A stretch of DNA of 64,000 bases from Sphingobacterium bambusae. Its GTDB lineage: Bacteria > Bacteroidota > Bacteroidia > Sphingobacteriales > Sphingobacteriaceae. Location of the stretch: assembly GCF_033955345.1 (NCBI RefSeq), contig NZ_CP138332.1, forward strand, positions 1,612,001 through 1,676,000, read 5' to 3'. The notes beneath the pieces were generated by a model that made no database searches, was not told the DNA's origin, and saw nothing but the letters and a program-made list of their open reading frames with translations. Position 1 is the first letter of the stretch. Each line of letters starts with the position of its first letter. This document shows positions 53,565 to 63,589 of the stretch, one piece after another. The position numbers were made by a program, and so were the translations under genes.

Positions 53565-54665
53565 TTAGTGATGTGCGTGCTCTTCGACTGCCATCCCGAT
53601 AAATAGAGAGGATAGCATCGTGAAGATAAACGCCTGTAAAAATGCAACTAACAGTTCCAAAAAGGTTAATATCAAGGTCAAAACCAACGATACACCGATA
53701 CTACCTGGAACAGTCAACTGTTGCTGGAATAAGTATACAATAGCAATAAGTCCCATAACAACAGAGTGACCAGCCGTAATATTCGCAAAAAGACGAAGCA
53801 TCAACGAGAAGGGCTTTGTGAACATACCCAACACCTCGATAGGTGCTAAGACAAATTTAAATGGAACAGGAACGCCTGGCATCCAAAAGATATGTTTCCA
53901 GTAATCCTTATTTGCTTTAAAGTTTGTAATCAAGAATGTAAACAACGCTAAACACAAAGTTATCGAGATATTTCCCGTCACGTTAAAACCTAGCGGCGTC
54001 AAGCCTAACAGATTTAATGTAAAAATCAAGAAGAAAACTGACAACAGGTAAGGCATAAACTCTTTGTAACGATGACCTATGTTAGGCATAGCCATTTCAT
54101 CACGAACGTAGAGCACCAATGGTTCCAAAGCACGTCCTAATCCCTTAGGTAAAGCATTTGGCCCTTTTTTGTAGGTTCCAGCAAGGCTGATGAATCCCCA
54201 AAATAAAAGTGCAGCGGCCAAAAATAAACCAACAACGTTTTTAGTGATTGAAAAATCCAACGGCTTCGCGTTCGTAGCGTGATGATGCTCATCAAAAGTC
54301 AATGTTCCAGCAGCATCCGTTTTGTAGATCTTGCCGTGGTGCAACGCATAGTATTGACCATCCTTTTCCACAACCGTTTCGCCATGATGAAATTCTCCAG
54401 AAGAGAACACCTTAAGACCGCCATCGATCAAGATTACAGGTAAAGGAAAGCCGTAGTGCTTGCCCGCTTTTTTATCGGTAAACAACGAAAAATAATAATC
54501 GTCCTGCAAGTGATGCTGACTGTATTCCTGAATTTCATCCGCTTGGGACTTAGGCTCCTCGCCATGACCATGATGTGCTTCTTCAGCAGCACGAAGCGTG
54601 TCAAACGGGGCAACAGCAAAGAAGATTACTGCAAAAAATAAAAGTGCTCTTTTAAGACTCACCAT
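53565..54665 (-). CDS. atpB: ATP synthase F0 a subunit with N-terminal periplasmic extension
   Basis: The 366-aa protein is long for subunit a. It has a signal-like start (RALLFFAVIFFAVAPFD, then AAEEAHHGHGEE) and a His-rich extracytoplasmic stretch up to about residue 145, then five or six helices with the essential Arg in LMLRLFANITAGHSVV. Such extended a-subunits are typical of Bacteroidota. It forms the proton half-channels next to the c-ring. Confidence 0.95.
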   Translation of the reverse strand: MVSLKRALLFFAVIFFAVAPFDTLRAAEEAHHGHGEEPKSQADEIQEYSQHHLQDDYYFSLFTDKKAGKHYGFPLPVILIDGGLKVFSSGEFHHGETVVEKDGQYYALHHGKIYKTDAAGTLTFDEHHHATNAKPLDFSITKNVVGLFLAAALLFWGFISLAGTYKKGPNALPKGLGRALEPLVLYVRDEMAMPNIGHRYKEFMPYLLSVFFLIFTLNLLGLTPLGFNVTGNISITLCLALFTFLITNFKANKDYWKHIFWMPGVPVPFKFVLAPIEVLGMFTKPFSLMLRLFANITAGHSVVMGLIAIVYLFQQQLTVPGSIGVSLVLTLILTFLELLVAFLQAFIFTMLSSLFIGMAVEEHAHH

Positions 54666-54755
54666 TTTCGATTTACTATTGAATGATAAAAAATTTTGCG
54701 CAAAAATACAACTTTATTTGGCATTTGTTAACAAATGTTAGAACTTTTTATAGAT

Positions 54756-55160
54756 TTACTTTTCAACAACCCTTATATCTTGATTTACAAGCTTATAGGC
54801 CACAAAAATATCGTACAATAAAAAGATAAAAAACGCCACCAAAAAGTTTAATTCTAAAAAGTCATTTTCAAATAAATTTAGACCGGATTGAATAAATAGA
54901 TAGCTCGCCACAGCTTTAATTAAAATGCAACCTAAAAACACGAAGCTGAGGTAGTTTTTCAATGCGAAATCTGTCAGCAATAAAAGTACAGCTACCAGCA
55001 GAGAAGCCACAAATCCAAACGTGTAAATCCCGAGCAACGTGTAGTCCGTCTGCCCCCACTGGCTTTCAACACCTAATTTTTGTAACACCAAAGTTTGAAC
55101 ACCATACCCCAATACTGTTATCAGCAACAGTAAACCCACAAATCTCACGTACTTATTCAT
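54756..55160 (-). CDS. Four-helix membrane protein of the atp operon
   Basis: The 134-aa protein has four hydrophobic helices (about residues 5-25, 42-65, 70-90 and 105-125), no soluble domain and few charges. It occupies the place of AtpI between atpZ-like and atpB genes and overlaps the upstream gene by 8 bases. It may help c-ring assembly or Mg2+ supply, as proposed for AtpI. Sequence identity to AtpI is not evident. Confidence 0.8.
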   Translation of the reverse strand: MNKYVRFVGLLLLITVLGYGVQTLVLQKLGVESQWGQTDYTLLGIYTFGFVASLLVAVLLLLTDFALKNYLSFVFLGCILIKAVASYLFIQSGLNLFENDFLELNFLVAFFIFLLYDIFVAYKLVNQDIRVVEK

Positions 55161-55380
55161 TCTTATTTAAATAATTGACCTGTCTTATAAATTGATACAT
55201 AGACACGATAACCCCCAACATGGTTAGACCTTTCATCCACCATCCACCTTCTACCGCATAGCGAACGTCCAACCAGGCACCTAATCGGTAAAACAGGTAG
55301 ATGGTCACCCCCATCTGTATAGGCATAGAAGTGAAGACCAACCATTTGTTCTTCGCTTTACTTCCCTTTTTTTCTTCCAT
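55153..55380 (-). CDS. AtpZ/AtpI-like F0 assembly protein
   Basis: The start at 55380 (MEEKKGSKAKNKW) is chosen because the -7 box lies upstream of it; the longer frame to 55401 would overlap the box. The 75-aa product has a basic start, two helices (MPIQMGVTIYLFYRLGAWLD and LTMLGVIVSMYQFI) and matches the ATPase_gene1/AtpZ family found at the head of atp operons. Confidence 0.85.
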   Translation of the reverse strand: MEEKKGSKAKNKWLVFTSMPIQMGVTIYLFYRLGAWLDVRYAVEGGWWMKGLTMLGVIVSMYQFIRQVNYLNKNE

Positions 55381-55398
55381 CAGCAAACTAAAAGGACT

Positions 55399-55406
55399 CA
55401 AAGATA
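55399..55406 (-). promoter_or_regulatory. -7 box of atp operon
   Basis: Reads TATCTTTG on the minus strand, a full TAnnTTTG match, 19 bases before the AtpZ-like ATG. No close -33 match was found. Confidence 0.5.
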
Positions 55407-55477
55407 GGATTTAATATGCAGAAACCATCCTGCACACTCCGGCTTTCTTAGATTTATTCTAAAAAAGAAACAAACAA

Positions 55478-57700
55478 TTAATCTGCAGCTAGTTCCAAAA
55501 CTTTCTGTCCGATTTTTATATCGGGATAATCGAAATCTGCACCGAGCATAACTTTCAGTTCCGAAGATGATTTTTCTGGATTTTGGCGAATCACGTCCAG
55601 TATTCTATTGAGTTTATCTTCCGCAATTAGGTCGGTAGCATCCACTTCTTGCCCTACGTAGTTAATAAGGTGCCCATAGATCGTACCCACCACCATATCA
55701 CGTTTCTTGGCGATATCTTCGATACTCAAACCATCCATAAACATATCAAGTGAAACGGCCTTTGTATCTTTGATAGTATCATCGTCATTCGCTACTTTAA
55801 TCTTACTATCTTTAGTTTTCTCCTTTGCATGGAGTGAATCCACAACGCCGGACAGATCGCCTTCCTTGGTCAAGATATCTGCAATCGTCAAACAATGCGT
55901 AAGCTGTTCTTTCTTACGCCTGAAATCGAGCAACAACGAACGTAACTCTTCGATATATTTTTTTGTTCTCTTCTTGACCTTCCATTCTTCGATATGTTCT
56001 TGTGTTGTGAGAAGAACATTCACATCAAATTTTGGCAGAAACCAGCCTACGGCCGATTGTGTACGCTCACAAATTTTACCGTAATCCAATTGCTCTTTAT
56101 CCCGAAGCATGGCATATAACTGTGTGATAAACTTGTTGGCAACCTTCTCCTGTTCTTGAAGCGCAGCGATCAATCTTTCAAAGTAGGCCAACGCTGCATC
56201 CTTGCTATCGATATTACGTTTTGTTAAGGACTCGCGGAGATCCAGCGTGACCTCCAACAAGCTCGTCCACCGAAAGCTTTGCAACAAAATCTGTCCTAAA
56301 TAATGGCGCTGGCAGAGCTCCAGCACTTTAGCGACTTCATCTCCAGCCTGCATACGCTGCATAAAATCAACCACCTGGAAGTCCGTGCGTATAGAATGCT
56401 GCGGAATTTTTGATTTTAGTACCAGACCGCTTAAGCCGGTAAGCCTACTCAGCGCTACATAAACCTGCCCCGCAGCAAAGGACGTACCGGCATCGATAAC
56501 AGCTTTATCAAAAGTCAGTCCTTGGCTTTTATGAATCGTGATGGCCCAGGCCAAGCGTAGCGGATATTGGGAAAATGTGCCCATCACCTCTTCTTCGATC
56601 TTATCCTCTCCCTTGTTATAGTTATAACGGATGTTTTCCCATGTCTCCCGTCGTACCGTGACATCCTCCGAACCATCCTTAAAACCTACAATAACTTGAT
56701 GCTTATCAAACTGGAGCTCCTTTACGACGCCGATTTTTCCGTTGAAAAACTTTCTATCTTCACCGCTATCATTTTTGATAAACATCACCTGTGCACCAAT
56801 CTTCAAGGGCAGTGTTTCCTCCGCAGGATAGGACGATTGCTGAAATTCGTCTTTCACCACTGCCTTGACATTATGAAGTGTTCCACCAAGCTGAATCAAT
56901 TGTTCTTGATTAATACTATCAGCAAGCTTATTGTGGGAAGCCAACGTAATAAATTGCTCGCCCTCTTTTGGCGAGAAGCCTTCTTGGTAATGAGAATTAA
57001 GATATTCCAAGTCCTGTGGCGTGCACTCGTTGTTTCGAATGTTGTTCAGTAGGCCGATAAAATCACTGTCATTCTGCCGATAAATCTTGTTCAACTCCAA
57101 TAGAACGGGAGGATGCTCACGCAGGACTTTTGCGTCGAAGAAAAATGGGCTGCTGTAGTGCTGACGCAGCAATTGCCACTCATGATCGCGCACCACCGGC
57201 GGTAATTGGTACAAGTCACCAATAAATAACATCTGTACACCACCGAAAGGACGCATATCCCGCCGCACAGATTTCAAAATAACATCGATAGCATCCAGCG
57301 TATCCGCCCGTACCATCGATACCTCATCAATCACCAAAAGCTCCAATTCTTGCAAAATAGCACGCCGCTGCTTTGTAAGCTTGATGGTGGAAAACAGTCT
57401 GCTTTTATTATAAATATTACCGTCTTGCTCGTCCCATTTTAAGGGATAATCTTCGATGAACGTACCGAAAGGAAGCCAAAATAAAGCATGCAGGGTTGTG
57501 CCGCCAGCGTTCATTGCGGCTACACCTGTCGGCGCTGTGACCGCCATTTTCTTATATGAATTTTCGCGTATATACTTTAAAAAGGTCGTCTTTCCCGTAC
57601 CGGCTTTTCCCGTCAAAAACAAATGTTGATTAGTTTGATTAACAAACGAAACGGCCTGCATAAAGGCTATATTTTTATCGTCAACTTTTGGCTGTCCCAT
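55478..57700 (-). CDS. PIF1/RecD-like SF1 helicase with C-terminal helix-turn-helix
   Basis: The 740-aa protein has FLTGKAGTGKTTFLKYI (Walker A), APTGVAAMNAGGTTLHALF (Ia), LLVIDEVSMVRADTLD (II), QLPPVV (III) and LAWAITIHKSQGLTFDKAVI (V/VI), as in PIF1-type 5'-3' helicases. Residues about 600-740 add the HTH_40-like domain (SLDMFMDGLSIEDIAKKRDM then VVGTIYGHLINYV), a combination frequent in Bacteroidota. Likely role in replication-fork or G-quadruplex processing. Its own promoter box lies upstream. Confidence 0.92.
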   Translation of the reverse strand: MGQPKVDDKNIAFMQAVSFVNQTNQHLFLTGKAGTGKTTFLKYIRENSYKKMAVTAPTGVAAMNAGGTTLHALFWLPFGTFIEDYPLKWDEQDGNIYNKSRLFSTIKLTKQRRAILQELELLVIDEVSMVRADTLDAIDVILKSVRRDMRPFGGVQMLFIGDLYQLPPVVRDHEWQLLRQHYSSPFFFDAKVLREHPPVLLELNKIYRQNDSDFIGLLNNIRNNECTPQDLEYLNSHYQEGFSPKEGEQFITLASHNKLADSINQEQLIQLGGTLHNVKAVVKDEFQQSSYPAEETLPLKIGAQVMFIKNDSGEDRKFFNGKIGVVKELQFDKHQVIVGFKDGSEDVTVRRETWENIRYNYNKGEDKIEEEVMGTFSQYPLRLAWAITIHKSQGLTFDKAVIDAGTSFAAGQVYVALSRLTGLSGLVLKSKIPQHSIRTDFQVVDFMQRMQAGDEVAKVLELCQRHYLGQILLQSFRWTSLLEVTLDLRESLTKRNIDSKDAALAYFERLIAALQEQEKVANKFITQLYAMLRDKEQLDYGKICERTQSAVGWFLPKFDVNVLLTTQEHIEEWKVKKRTKKYIEELRSLLLDFRRKKEQLTHCLTIADILTKEGDLSGVVDSLHAKEKTKDSKIKVANDDDTIKDTKAVSLDMFMDGLSIEDIAKKRDMVVGTIYGHLINYVGQEVDATDLIAEDKLNRILDVIRQNPEKSSSELKVMLGADFDYPDIKIGQKVLELAAD

Positions 57701-57729
57701 GAATGTATCCCTGATTATTGAATGAGGGA

Positions 57730-57737
57730 CAAAGATA
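57730..57737 (-). promoter_or_regulatory. -7 box of PIF1-like helicase gene
   Basis: Reads TATCTTTG on the minus strand, a full TAnnTTTG match, 30 bases before the ATG at 57700. Confidence 0.5.
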
Positions 57738-57909
57738 ACAATATCTATCCGTTCCCTGAGACGTACAGCGCCACTATTGTGAATCCCAGCAGCAAATAAG
57801 CGGTGTAAAACGGCTCCAACGCAATATTTTGAGCCTTTTGCTTCCTAAAGCGCCTTTTTATTTTGTGTATTTTGGGAAAACCGCTAACTTCACCGCAAAT
57901 ACACAAGAC

Positions 57910-58413
57910 ATGGCAGAACATATTGATAAAGGCGAATTATTTAGCCAAATTGAAGAGAAATTAAAAAACGAAGGTTTCCAGATCGACAATATCGACCAAA
58001 CGAGACCTTGGGGTGGTTTTTTTGTGATCAATGAAGATCAGGCGCAGCAGTTTGCAGATCAGTACTTCGATGGATTAGATGTACAAGGATTGAAAATATC
58101 TGGCAAATTAAGCCCAAAAATTCTTATTGTTGCCCCGAACAAACGCCTTTCTTGGCAGTACCACCACCGCAGAGCGGAAATCTGGCGCGTAACGCAAGGT
58201 GAAGTAGGTGTGGTAACCAGTGCCACCGATGAAGAAAATGAATTGAAGCGCCTAAGTGTAGGCGAGTTTATACGCTTGTCACAAGGCGAAAGACACCGCC
58301 TTATTGGATTAGAGGGATATGGTGTGGTAGCAGAAATATGGCAACATACGGATAGCGAAAACCCATCCGATGAAAGCGATATCGTGCGCGTACAAGACGA
58401 TTTCGGAAGATAA
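57910..58413 (+). CDS. Cupin protein of mannose-6-phosphate isomerase type II-like fold
   Basis: The start at 57910 (MAEHIDKGELFSQIEEKL) gives 167 aa; the longer frame from 57829 has no protein-like lead. The cupin shows RPWGGFFVINED, LSWQYHHRRAEIWRVTQGEV (metal-type His pair) and GEFIRLSQGERHRLIGLEGY. The order WG...Q/HxHR...GExxxIPxxxxH is that of type II phosphomannose isomerase cupins, but shorter. It may isomerise or bind a sugar phosphate. It stands alone and ends in a shared terminator. Confidence 0.8.
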   Translation: MAEHIDKGELFSQIEEKLKNEGFQIDNIDQTRPWGGFFVINEDQAQQFADQYFDGLDVQGLKISGKLSPKILIVAPNKRLSWQYHHRRAEIWRVTQGEVGVVTSATDEENELKRLSVGEFIRLSQGERHRLIGLEGYGVVAEIWQHTDSENPSDESDIVRVQDDFGR

Positions 58414-58430
58414 GTCAAAAAAGTATACAA

Positions 58431-58467
58431 AAAAGGGAAGGTGCGGCAATGCTCCTTCCCTTTTTTT
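58431..58467. terminator. Bidirectional terminator
   Basis: AAAAGGGAAGG at 58431-58441 pairs with 58454-58464; the plus strand continues with T7, and the A run in front serves the minus strand. It separates the convergent cupin and DUF3857 genes. Confidence 0.9.
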
Positions 58468-60478
58468 ATTTATTGAACCATGATTTCAGCGAATCCAGAA
58501 ACGAAGGTTTCGCTATAGCTACGCCCAAACCATAAGCGCTCTTACCTACTCCGCTATACTTCTCCCGAAGGGATGGTATATCAGCAACGGCCACCTCTAC
58601 GTTCGACAGGGGAATAAACTCGATGTCGGCTACCGCTTCAAACTTGTTGACTTTCTTTTTCAAGCTGTATTTAAAAAGTTCGTAATCGACATTCATTTGT
58701 TTATTTGTCGTCTCATCATGCTGCTCGATAGGTTTATCACATCGAATGGTAACACGATATTTTTCGGAATCAAAGGATTGCCAAAAACTCACATCTTTCT
58801 GCACATAGTCGCGTAGCTGTTGCTTTACGACAGCCGAATCATAGTATTTCAGATATTTACGTCCGTTGCCAGTTATATAGTAAGGATTATTGATAATCGT
58901 TGTGTATTCAGTTACAAACACATTATTTATTTTATCATCGCTGACAATTTGTACGTTTGCATCCTTAAAAATCTCTCTTTTGTCATTAGAGAGTTCATTA
59001 TCGACAAGATCAAGACAACCGAAGACAAAATTATTCGTATTGTCCACAACAGCTTTTTTGTTGGTATTCTTAAAATATCGGCGCATCGCGTTAGCTCTGC
59101 TATAGCGATAGGTGGTTTTTATCGAAAGCTTGCCTACATCGTTCGTTACATCAAATAGAACGTCATCAAAGATCGCAAAGTTGGGGTATTTGTATCCTTC
59201 GCGCTGTTGAATGGTACTCGTCGGATTCAGGCTGAGGTAATTTAGAAAACTGATGAATGAACGGTTTTCAAGGGTTCCGTACTCATCCCTGTAGGTGGCA
59301 TCAACAAAATGCTCTTCACCGTTGTTCAGCACCTTCAAGATCACATGGTTGAAGTTGAAAAGTGATGGCAGGTATTGGCGTAAATAAAAGTCGGCGTTGT
59401 AATTTACCAACACAATTTCTGATTCTACTCCAAGATAGGCCAATGCCGTCTTCAGCAGTACCGTCTTCGCCTTACAATCTCCCTGCTTAAATTCGTACGT
59501 TACCCAAGGATCCTGCGGCTTATGACCATGCATCTCCTCTTCGTTATAGATATAGCGTACGTTGTTTTGCACATATTCTATAGCAAGCTGTATTTTTCCT
59601 TCTATGTCGTCACCTAGGGCATCAAGCTTTGCCACGAGATCTGTTGCATAATCCTGCAGTGATTTCGTTTTCAAAGCCGCTTCATAATGTGGATAAACCA
59701 GCTCCATCAACTGTTCGTAGCTTTGATCGGTGGCAAAATCAATAAAAGGAAAAACTTCTCGGTTAACGTCCACCGCATTCAGGTAGTTTTCAAATCGCAA
59801 CGAGAAGGTCTCGCCCGCTGCAATCTGCCCTTGTTCAACAGGCATCAACTCGCCCATTGTATCCCTGAAATAAAGCTTTTTGTAGACCATGGGTTGCGAA
59901 CGCTTATTGATCAAATCAAAGGAGTAGCTACCGTAACCCCAATATACATCCGGACTGAACCAAATATATTTAAAGCAGGCCTTACGCAAGAAATCTTTGT
60001 CTGTAAATGTCAAAACTCGGGTATCTTCTACGATAATGATATCGTAGAGTCGCACGTCCTTAATACTGACGTTTACCTTTTTTGAACTGTTAATCACACC
60101 ATCCACACTTTGGTTTTCATGATCCAGCACCTTAAACCGAGTATCGGGAAGCTTATCAATCAGTTGACCATCGCGCAGGACTGAAATCCGGTGAAAAACG
60201 ATATGCTCAGCCGGATAGAGCACATATTCGTTGACAGAGGCGAAATCTAAGGTTCCCGGTTGTTGAATGGAATAGGCCATCAGATTGTACTCCGCATTTT
60301 GCGTATCGTCCGTGTACTGTACTTTCTTCAGAAAATAGCAAAAATCCCGACCATCGTCATATTGCTGTTGGGAAAAATCTGTTTCCACAATACGGGAAAG
60401 CAGCTCTTCGTCGGATGTCAGATCGATCCATGAAGCCGGCTGCCCAATCTGGTATTTTTCTTCTATTTCATGTTCCAT
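58466..60478 (-). CDS. DUF3857 / transglutaminase-like protein
   Basis: The 670-aa protein has a DUF3857 beta-sandwich (about residues 45-220), then a transglutaminase-like domain with Cys in EFKQGDCKAKTVLLKTAL, His in FNFNHVILKVLNNG and Asp in EHFVDATY, and a C-terminal beta domain. The triad is intact, so protease- or crosslinking-like activity is possible. No signal peptide is seen at the N-terminus (MEHEIEEKYQ), unusual because many relatives are exported. Function unknown. Confidence 0.85.
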   Translation of the reverse strand: MEHEIEEKYQIGQPASWIDLTSDEELLSRIVETDFSQQQYDDGRDFCYFLKKVQYTDDTQNAEYNLMAYSIQQPGTLDFASVNEYVLYPAEHIVFHRISVLRDGQLIDKLPDTRFKVLDHENQSVDGVINSSKKVNVSIKDVRLYDIIIVEDTRVLTFTDKDFLRKACFKYIWFSPDVYWGYGSYSFDLINKRSQPMVYKKLYFRDTMGELMPVEQGQIAAGETFSLRFENYLNAVDVNREVFPFIDFATDQSYEQLMELVYPHYEAALKTKSLQDYATDLVAKLDALGDDIEGKIQLAIEYVQNNVRYIYNEEEMHGHKPQDPWVTYEFKQGDCKAKTVLLKTALAYLGVESEIVLVNYNADFYLRQYLPSLFNFNHVILKVLNNGEEHFVDATYRDEYGTLENRSFISFLNYLSLNPTSTIQQREGYKYPNFAIFDDVLFDVTNDVGKLSIKTTYRYSRANAMRRYFKNTNKKAVVDNTNNFVFGCLDLVDNELSNDKREIFKDANVQIVSDDKINNVFVTEYTTIINNPYYITGNGRKYLKYYDSAVVKQQLRDYVQKDVSFWQSFDSEKYRVTIRCDKPIEQHDETTNKQMNVDYELFKYSLKKKVNKFEAVADIEFIPLSNVEVAVADIPSLREKYSGVGKSAYGLGVAIAKPSFLDSLKSWFNK

Positions 60479-60617
60479 AAATGTGTGTTGCTTATTTTAA
60501 TTGGCAAAGCCATCAAATAGCAGAAAAAACCGTACCGTAATTCATAAAATGTATAAAAAATAGCAAATTTTAGGGATATCGTCTTTTTTGAACATAGGCA
60601 TCCTTCGGTTTTTTTTC

Positions 60618-60625
60618 TATTTTTG
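60618..60625 (+). promoter_or_regulatory. -7 box of parE
   Basis: TATTTTTG matches TAnnTTTG and lies 28 bases before the parE ATG at 60654. The nearest TTTG is 27 bases upstream, more than usual. Confidence 0.4.
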
Positions 60626-60653
60626 TTCTCGAAGAAAACTAGCGTAACACTAC

Positions 60654-62513
60654 ATGACGACATATAACGAAGATAGCATACGGTCACTAGACTGGAAAGA
60701 ACATATCCGCCTGCGTCCAGGTATGTATATTGGTAAATTAGGCGATGGTTCTGCCTATGACGATGGTATCTATGTGCTGTTGAAAGAAATTGTCGACAAC
60801 TCTATTGACGAATTTGTCATGGGAGCTGGAAAGACAATTGACATTACCGTTCACGAAAACAAGGTGGCTGTGCGCGACTATGGTCGTGGCATCCCTATTG
60901 GTTCTGTTGTGGATGTAGTATCCAAAATAAATACCGGTGGAAAGTACGACAGTAAAGCTTTTCAAAAGTCAGTGGGTTTGAACGGTGTGGGTACAAAAGC
61001 GGTCAATGCCTTATCTAGCCAGTTCGTTGTACAGTCCTATCGCCAAGGCGTTACCCGGATTGCACAATTTTCTTGCGGCGAGCTTGTTGCCGATGAGCAA
61101 AAAGATACGTCGCAACGTAATGGTACCGCAACCAGTTTTTTTCCAGACGAGTCCATCTTCCGCAATTACAAGTTCCGCACAGAGTTTGTAGAGAACATGA
61201 TTTGGAACTATGTTTTTCTAAACTCGGGTCTAACGGTCAATTTCAACGGTCAGAAGTATATTTCTGAAAATGGCCTTAAAGATCTTTTGGAGCGTAATAT
61301 AGACACCGAATCTATGCGTTACCCAATTATCCACCTGAAAGGCGAAGATATCGAAATTGCGCTTACACATGGACAACAGTATGGTGAAGAGTATTATTCG
61401 TTTGTCAACGGACAACATACCACGCAGGGAGGAACGCATCAAGCTTCCTTTCGGGAGGCTCTTGTGAAGACCGTTCGTGAATTTTACAAAAAAGAGTTTG
61501 ATGCAGCCGATATTCGATCATCGATCATCGGCGCTATTGCCATAAAAGTGCAGGAGCCTGTCTTTGAATCGCAAACGAAAACAAAATTGGGTTCGCAAAG
61601 TATCGGTCCAGATGGACCTACTGTGCGTACCTTCATCAACGATTTCATCAAAAAGGCACTCGATGATTATTTGCACAAAAACCAAGATACAGCAGATGCC
61701 TTGCTGAAGCGGATATTACAATCGGAAAGGGAGCGTAAAGATATTGCCGGTATCAAGAAATTGGCGAATGAACGTGCTAAGAAAGCCTCGTTACACAACC
61801 GCAAACTACGCGACTGTAAGGTACATTTCAACGATAAGAACGAACGCAATCAGGAAACGACATTATTCATCACCGAGGGTGACTCTGCCAGTGGCTCGAT
61901 AACCAAATCGCGTGATGTACAAACCCAGGCCGTTTTCAGTCTAAAGGGAAAGCCACTAAACTCTTTCGGTATGTCCAAAAAGATCGTTTATGAGAACGAA
62001 GAATTCAACTTACTGCAACATGCTTTGAATATCGAAGATGGATTGGACGGATTGCGCTATAACAATATCGTTGTGGCTACCGATGCCGATGTCGATGGGA
62101 TGCACATTCGGCTTCTGCTATTAACCTTCTTTTTACAGTTTTTCCCAGACTTGGTAAAAGCAGGACATGTTTCCATTCTGCAGACACCGCTTTTCCGAGT
62201 AAGAAACAAAAAAGAAACCATCTATTGCTACTCTGACGAGGAGCGTCAGCGTGCCATCGCGAAACTTGGAGGCAAGCCAGAGATCACACGTTTCAAAGGT
62301 TTGGGCGAGATTTCACCATCGGAATTTGGTCTTTTCATTGGCAAAGACATCCGTTTGGATCCCGTTATCTTATCCAAAGAGAACAAATTGCCGCAACTGA
62401 TGGAGTACTACATGGGAAAAAACACACCAGAGCGTCAAAGACATATCGTCGAAAACCTCCGCATAGAGGTCGACTTAGAAGAAGAACTCGCAAAAGCAGC
62501 TGCAGCCTCCTAG
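60654..62513 (+). CDS. parE: DNA topoisomerase IV subunit B
   Basis: The 619-aa protein has the GHKL ATPase ([33 protein letters not shown]), transducer, and Toprim domain ([23 protein letters not shown]). Length is typical of ParE/GyrB without the GyrB insertion; the [17 protein letters not shown] opening favours ParE of Bacteroidota. It pairs with ParC to unlink daughter chromosomes. The parC gene is not directly downstream; purU follows after 27 bases. Confidence 0.92.
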   Translation: MTTYNEDSIRSLDWKEHIRLRPGMYIGKLGDGSAYDDGIYVLLKEIVDNSIDEFVMGAGKTIDITVHENKVAVRDYGRGIPIGSVVDVVSKINTGGKYDSKAFQKSVGLNGVGTKAVNALSSQFVVQSYRQGVTRIAQFSCGELVADEQKDTSQRNGTATSFFPDESIFRNYKFRTEFVENMIWNYVFLNSGLTVNFNGQKYISENGLKDLLERNIDTESMRYPIIHLKGEDIEIALTHGQQYGEEYYSFVNGQHTTQGGTHQASFREALVKTVREFYKKEFDAADIRSSIIGAIAIKVQEPVFESQTKTKLGSQSIGPDGPTVRTFINDFIKKALDDYLHKNQDTADALLKRILQSERERKDIAGIKKLANERAKKASLHNRKLRDCKVHFNDKNERNQETTLFITEGDSASGSITKSRDVQTQAVFSLKGKPLNSFGMSKKIVYENEEFNLLQHALNIEDGLDGLRYNNIVVATDADVDGMHIRLLLLTFFLQFFPDLVKAGHVSILQTPLFRVRNKKETIYCYSDEERQRAIAKLGGKPEITRFKGLGEISPSEFGLFIGKDIRLDPVILSKENKLPQLMEYYMGKNTPERQRHIVENLRIEVDLEEELAKAAAAS

Positions 62514-62540
62514 AGGTTGTAGCTATTACGCACAGAAAAC

Positions 62541-63383
62541 ATGTACAACCAAACCTTAATTCTCATCCAATGTCAAGATGCCGTTGGACTTGTGGCGGCG
62601 ATCGCCCAGATCATTGCCAAACATCAACTTAATATCGTCACCATGCGTGAATTTGTGGACGAGGAGAACAAAAAGTTTTTCCTCCGTGTGGTCTGCAGCG
62701 GCGTACCTGCCGAGATTCCCGCATTGCAAGAAGACCTCCTATCCAATTTACCCGCACAGGCACTCGTAACCATAAATCCCGATCGCCAAAAAAAGATAGT
62801 CGTATTGGTCACCAAAGAGCACCACTGCCTTGCAGACATACTCGTCCGTCATTTCTTCCAAACGCTTAATGCTGATGTAAAAGCGGTTGTAGGCAATTAC
62901 GACAGCTTGAAGGGCTTTACTGAAAAATTTGACATCCCCTACCATTTGGTATCGCACGAAGAAAAAAGCAAAGAACAGTTCGAACAGGAGTTAGCCGAAA
63001 TCATCGAGCCCTACCAGCCGGATTACATTGTACTGGCGAAGTTTATGCGCATCCTCTCGCCTAGCTTCGTTGCCCGTTTTGAAAACAAGCTGATCAATAT
63101 ACACCACTCCTTCTTACCGGCATTTATTGGTGCAAACCCCTACCGACAGGCGCACAAGCGTGGCGTGAAAATTATCGGTGCCACCGCACATTTTGTGACG
63201 AACGACCTTGACGAGGGACCAATTATCGTGCAGCGTACAAAATCCATCAACCATAGCTATGATGTTCCTAATTTGGTAACAGCAGGAAAGGAAATTGAAA
63301 AAGCTGTGCTCAGCCACGCCATACAGCTGCTGATGGAGGATCGTGTAATGCGGCAGGGAAACAAAACCATCGTCTTTGAATAA
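62541..63383 (+). CDS. purU: Formyltetrahydrofolate deformylase
   Basis: The 280-aa protein has an N-terminal ACT domain (ILIQCQDAVGLVAAIAQIIA; about residues 1-80) and a C-terminal formyltransferase-fold domain with VLAKFMRILSPSF, INIHHSFLPAF, GATAHFVTNDLDEGPII. It hydrolyses 10-formyl-THF to formate and THF, supplying formate to purine synthesis and balancing one-carbon pools. The HHS and Asp of the active site are present. Confidence 0.94.
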   Translation: MYNQTLILIQCQDAVGLVAAIAQIIAKHQLNIVTMREFVDEENKKFFLRVVCSGVPAEIPALQEDLLSNLPAQALVTINPDRQKKIVVLVTKEHHCLADILVRHFFQTLNADVKAVVGNYDSLKGFTEKFDIPYHLVSHEEKSKEQFEQELAEIIEPYQPDYIVLAKFMRILSPSFVARFENKLINIHHSFLPAFIGANPYRQAHKRGVKIIGATAHFVTNDLDEGPIIVQRTKSINHSYDVPNLVTAGKEIEKAVLSHAIQLLMEDRVMRQGNKTIVFE

Positions 63384-63589
63384 GCGGCTTTAAATATCAT
63401 CAAGATCACCGCTTGGTAGCATGATCCTGAGTGTTGCAAAAAATAAATGCCAGCACGCGACTAGCATATTTTGTGCAAGCTCAAATCCAACCATTGGCGA
63501 ACAAAATGATTGATATCATTTTTTCCTAAGGGCTCCATTATTTTATGCTTGCCTGTATTTTCCGTATTTCGCGGTTATATTACAGCGAT

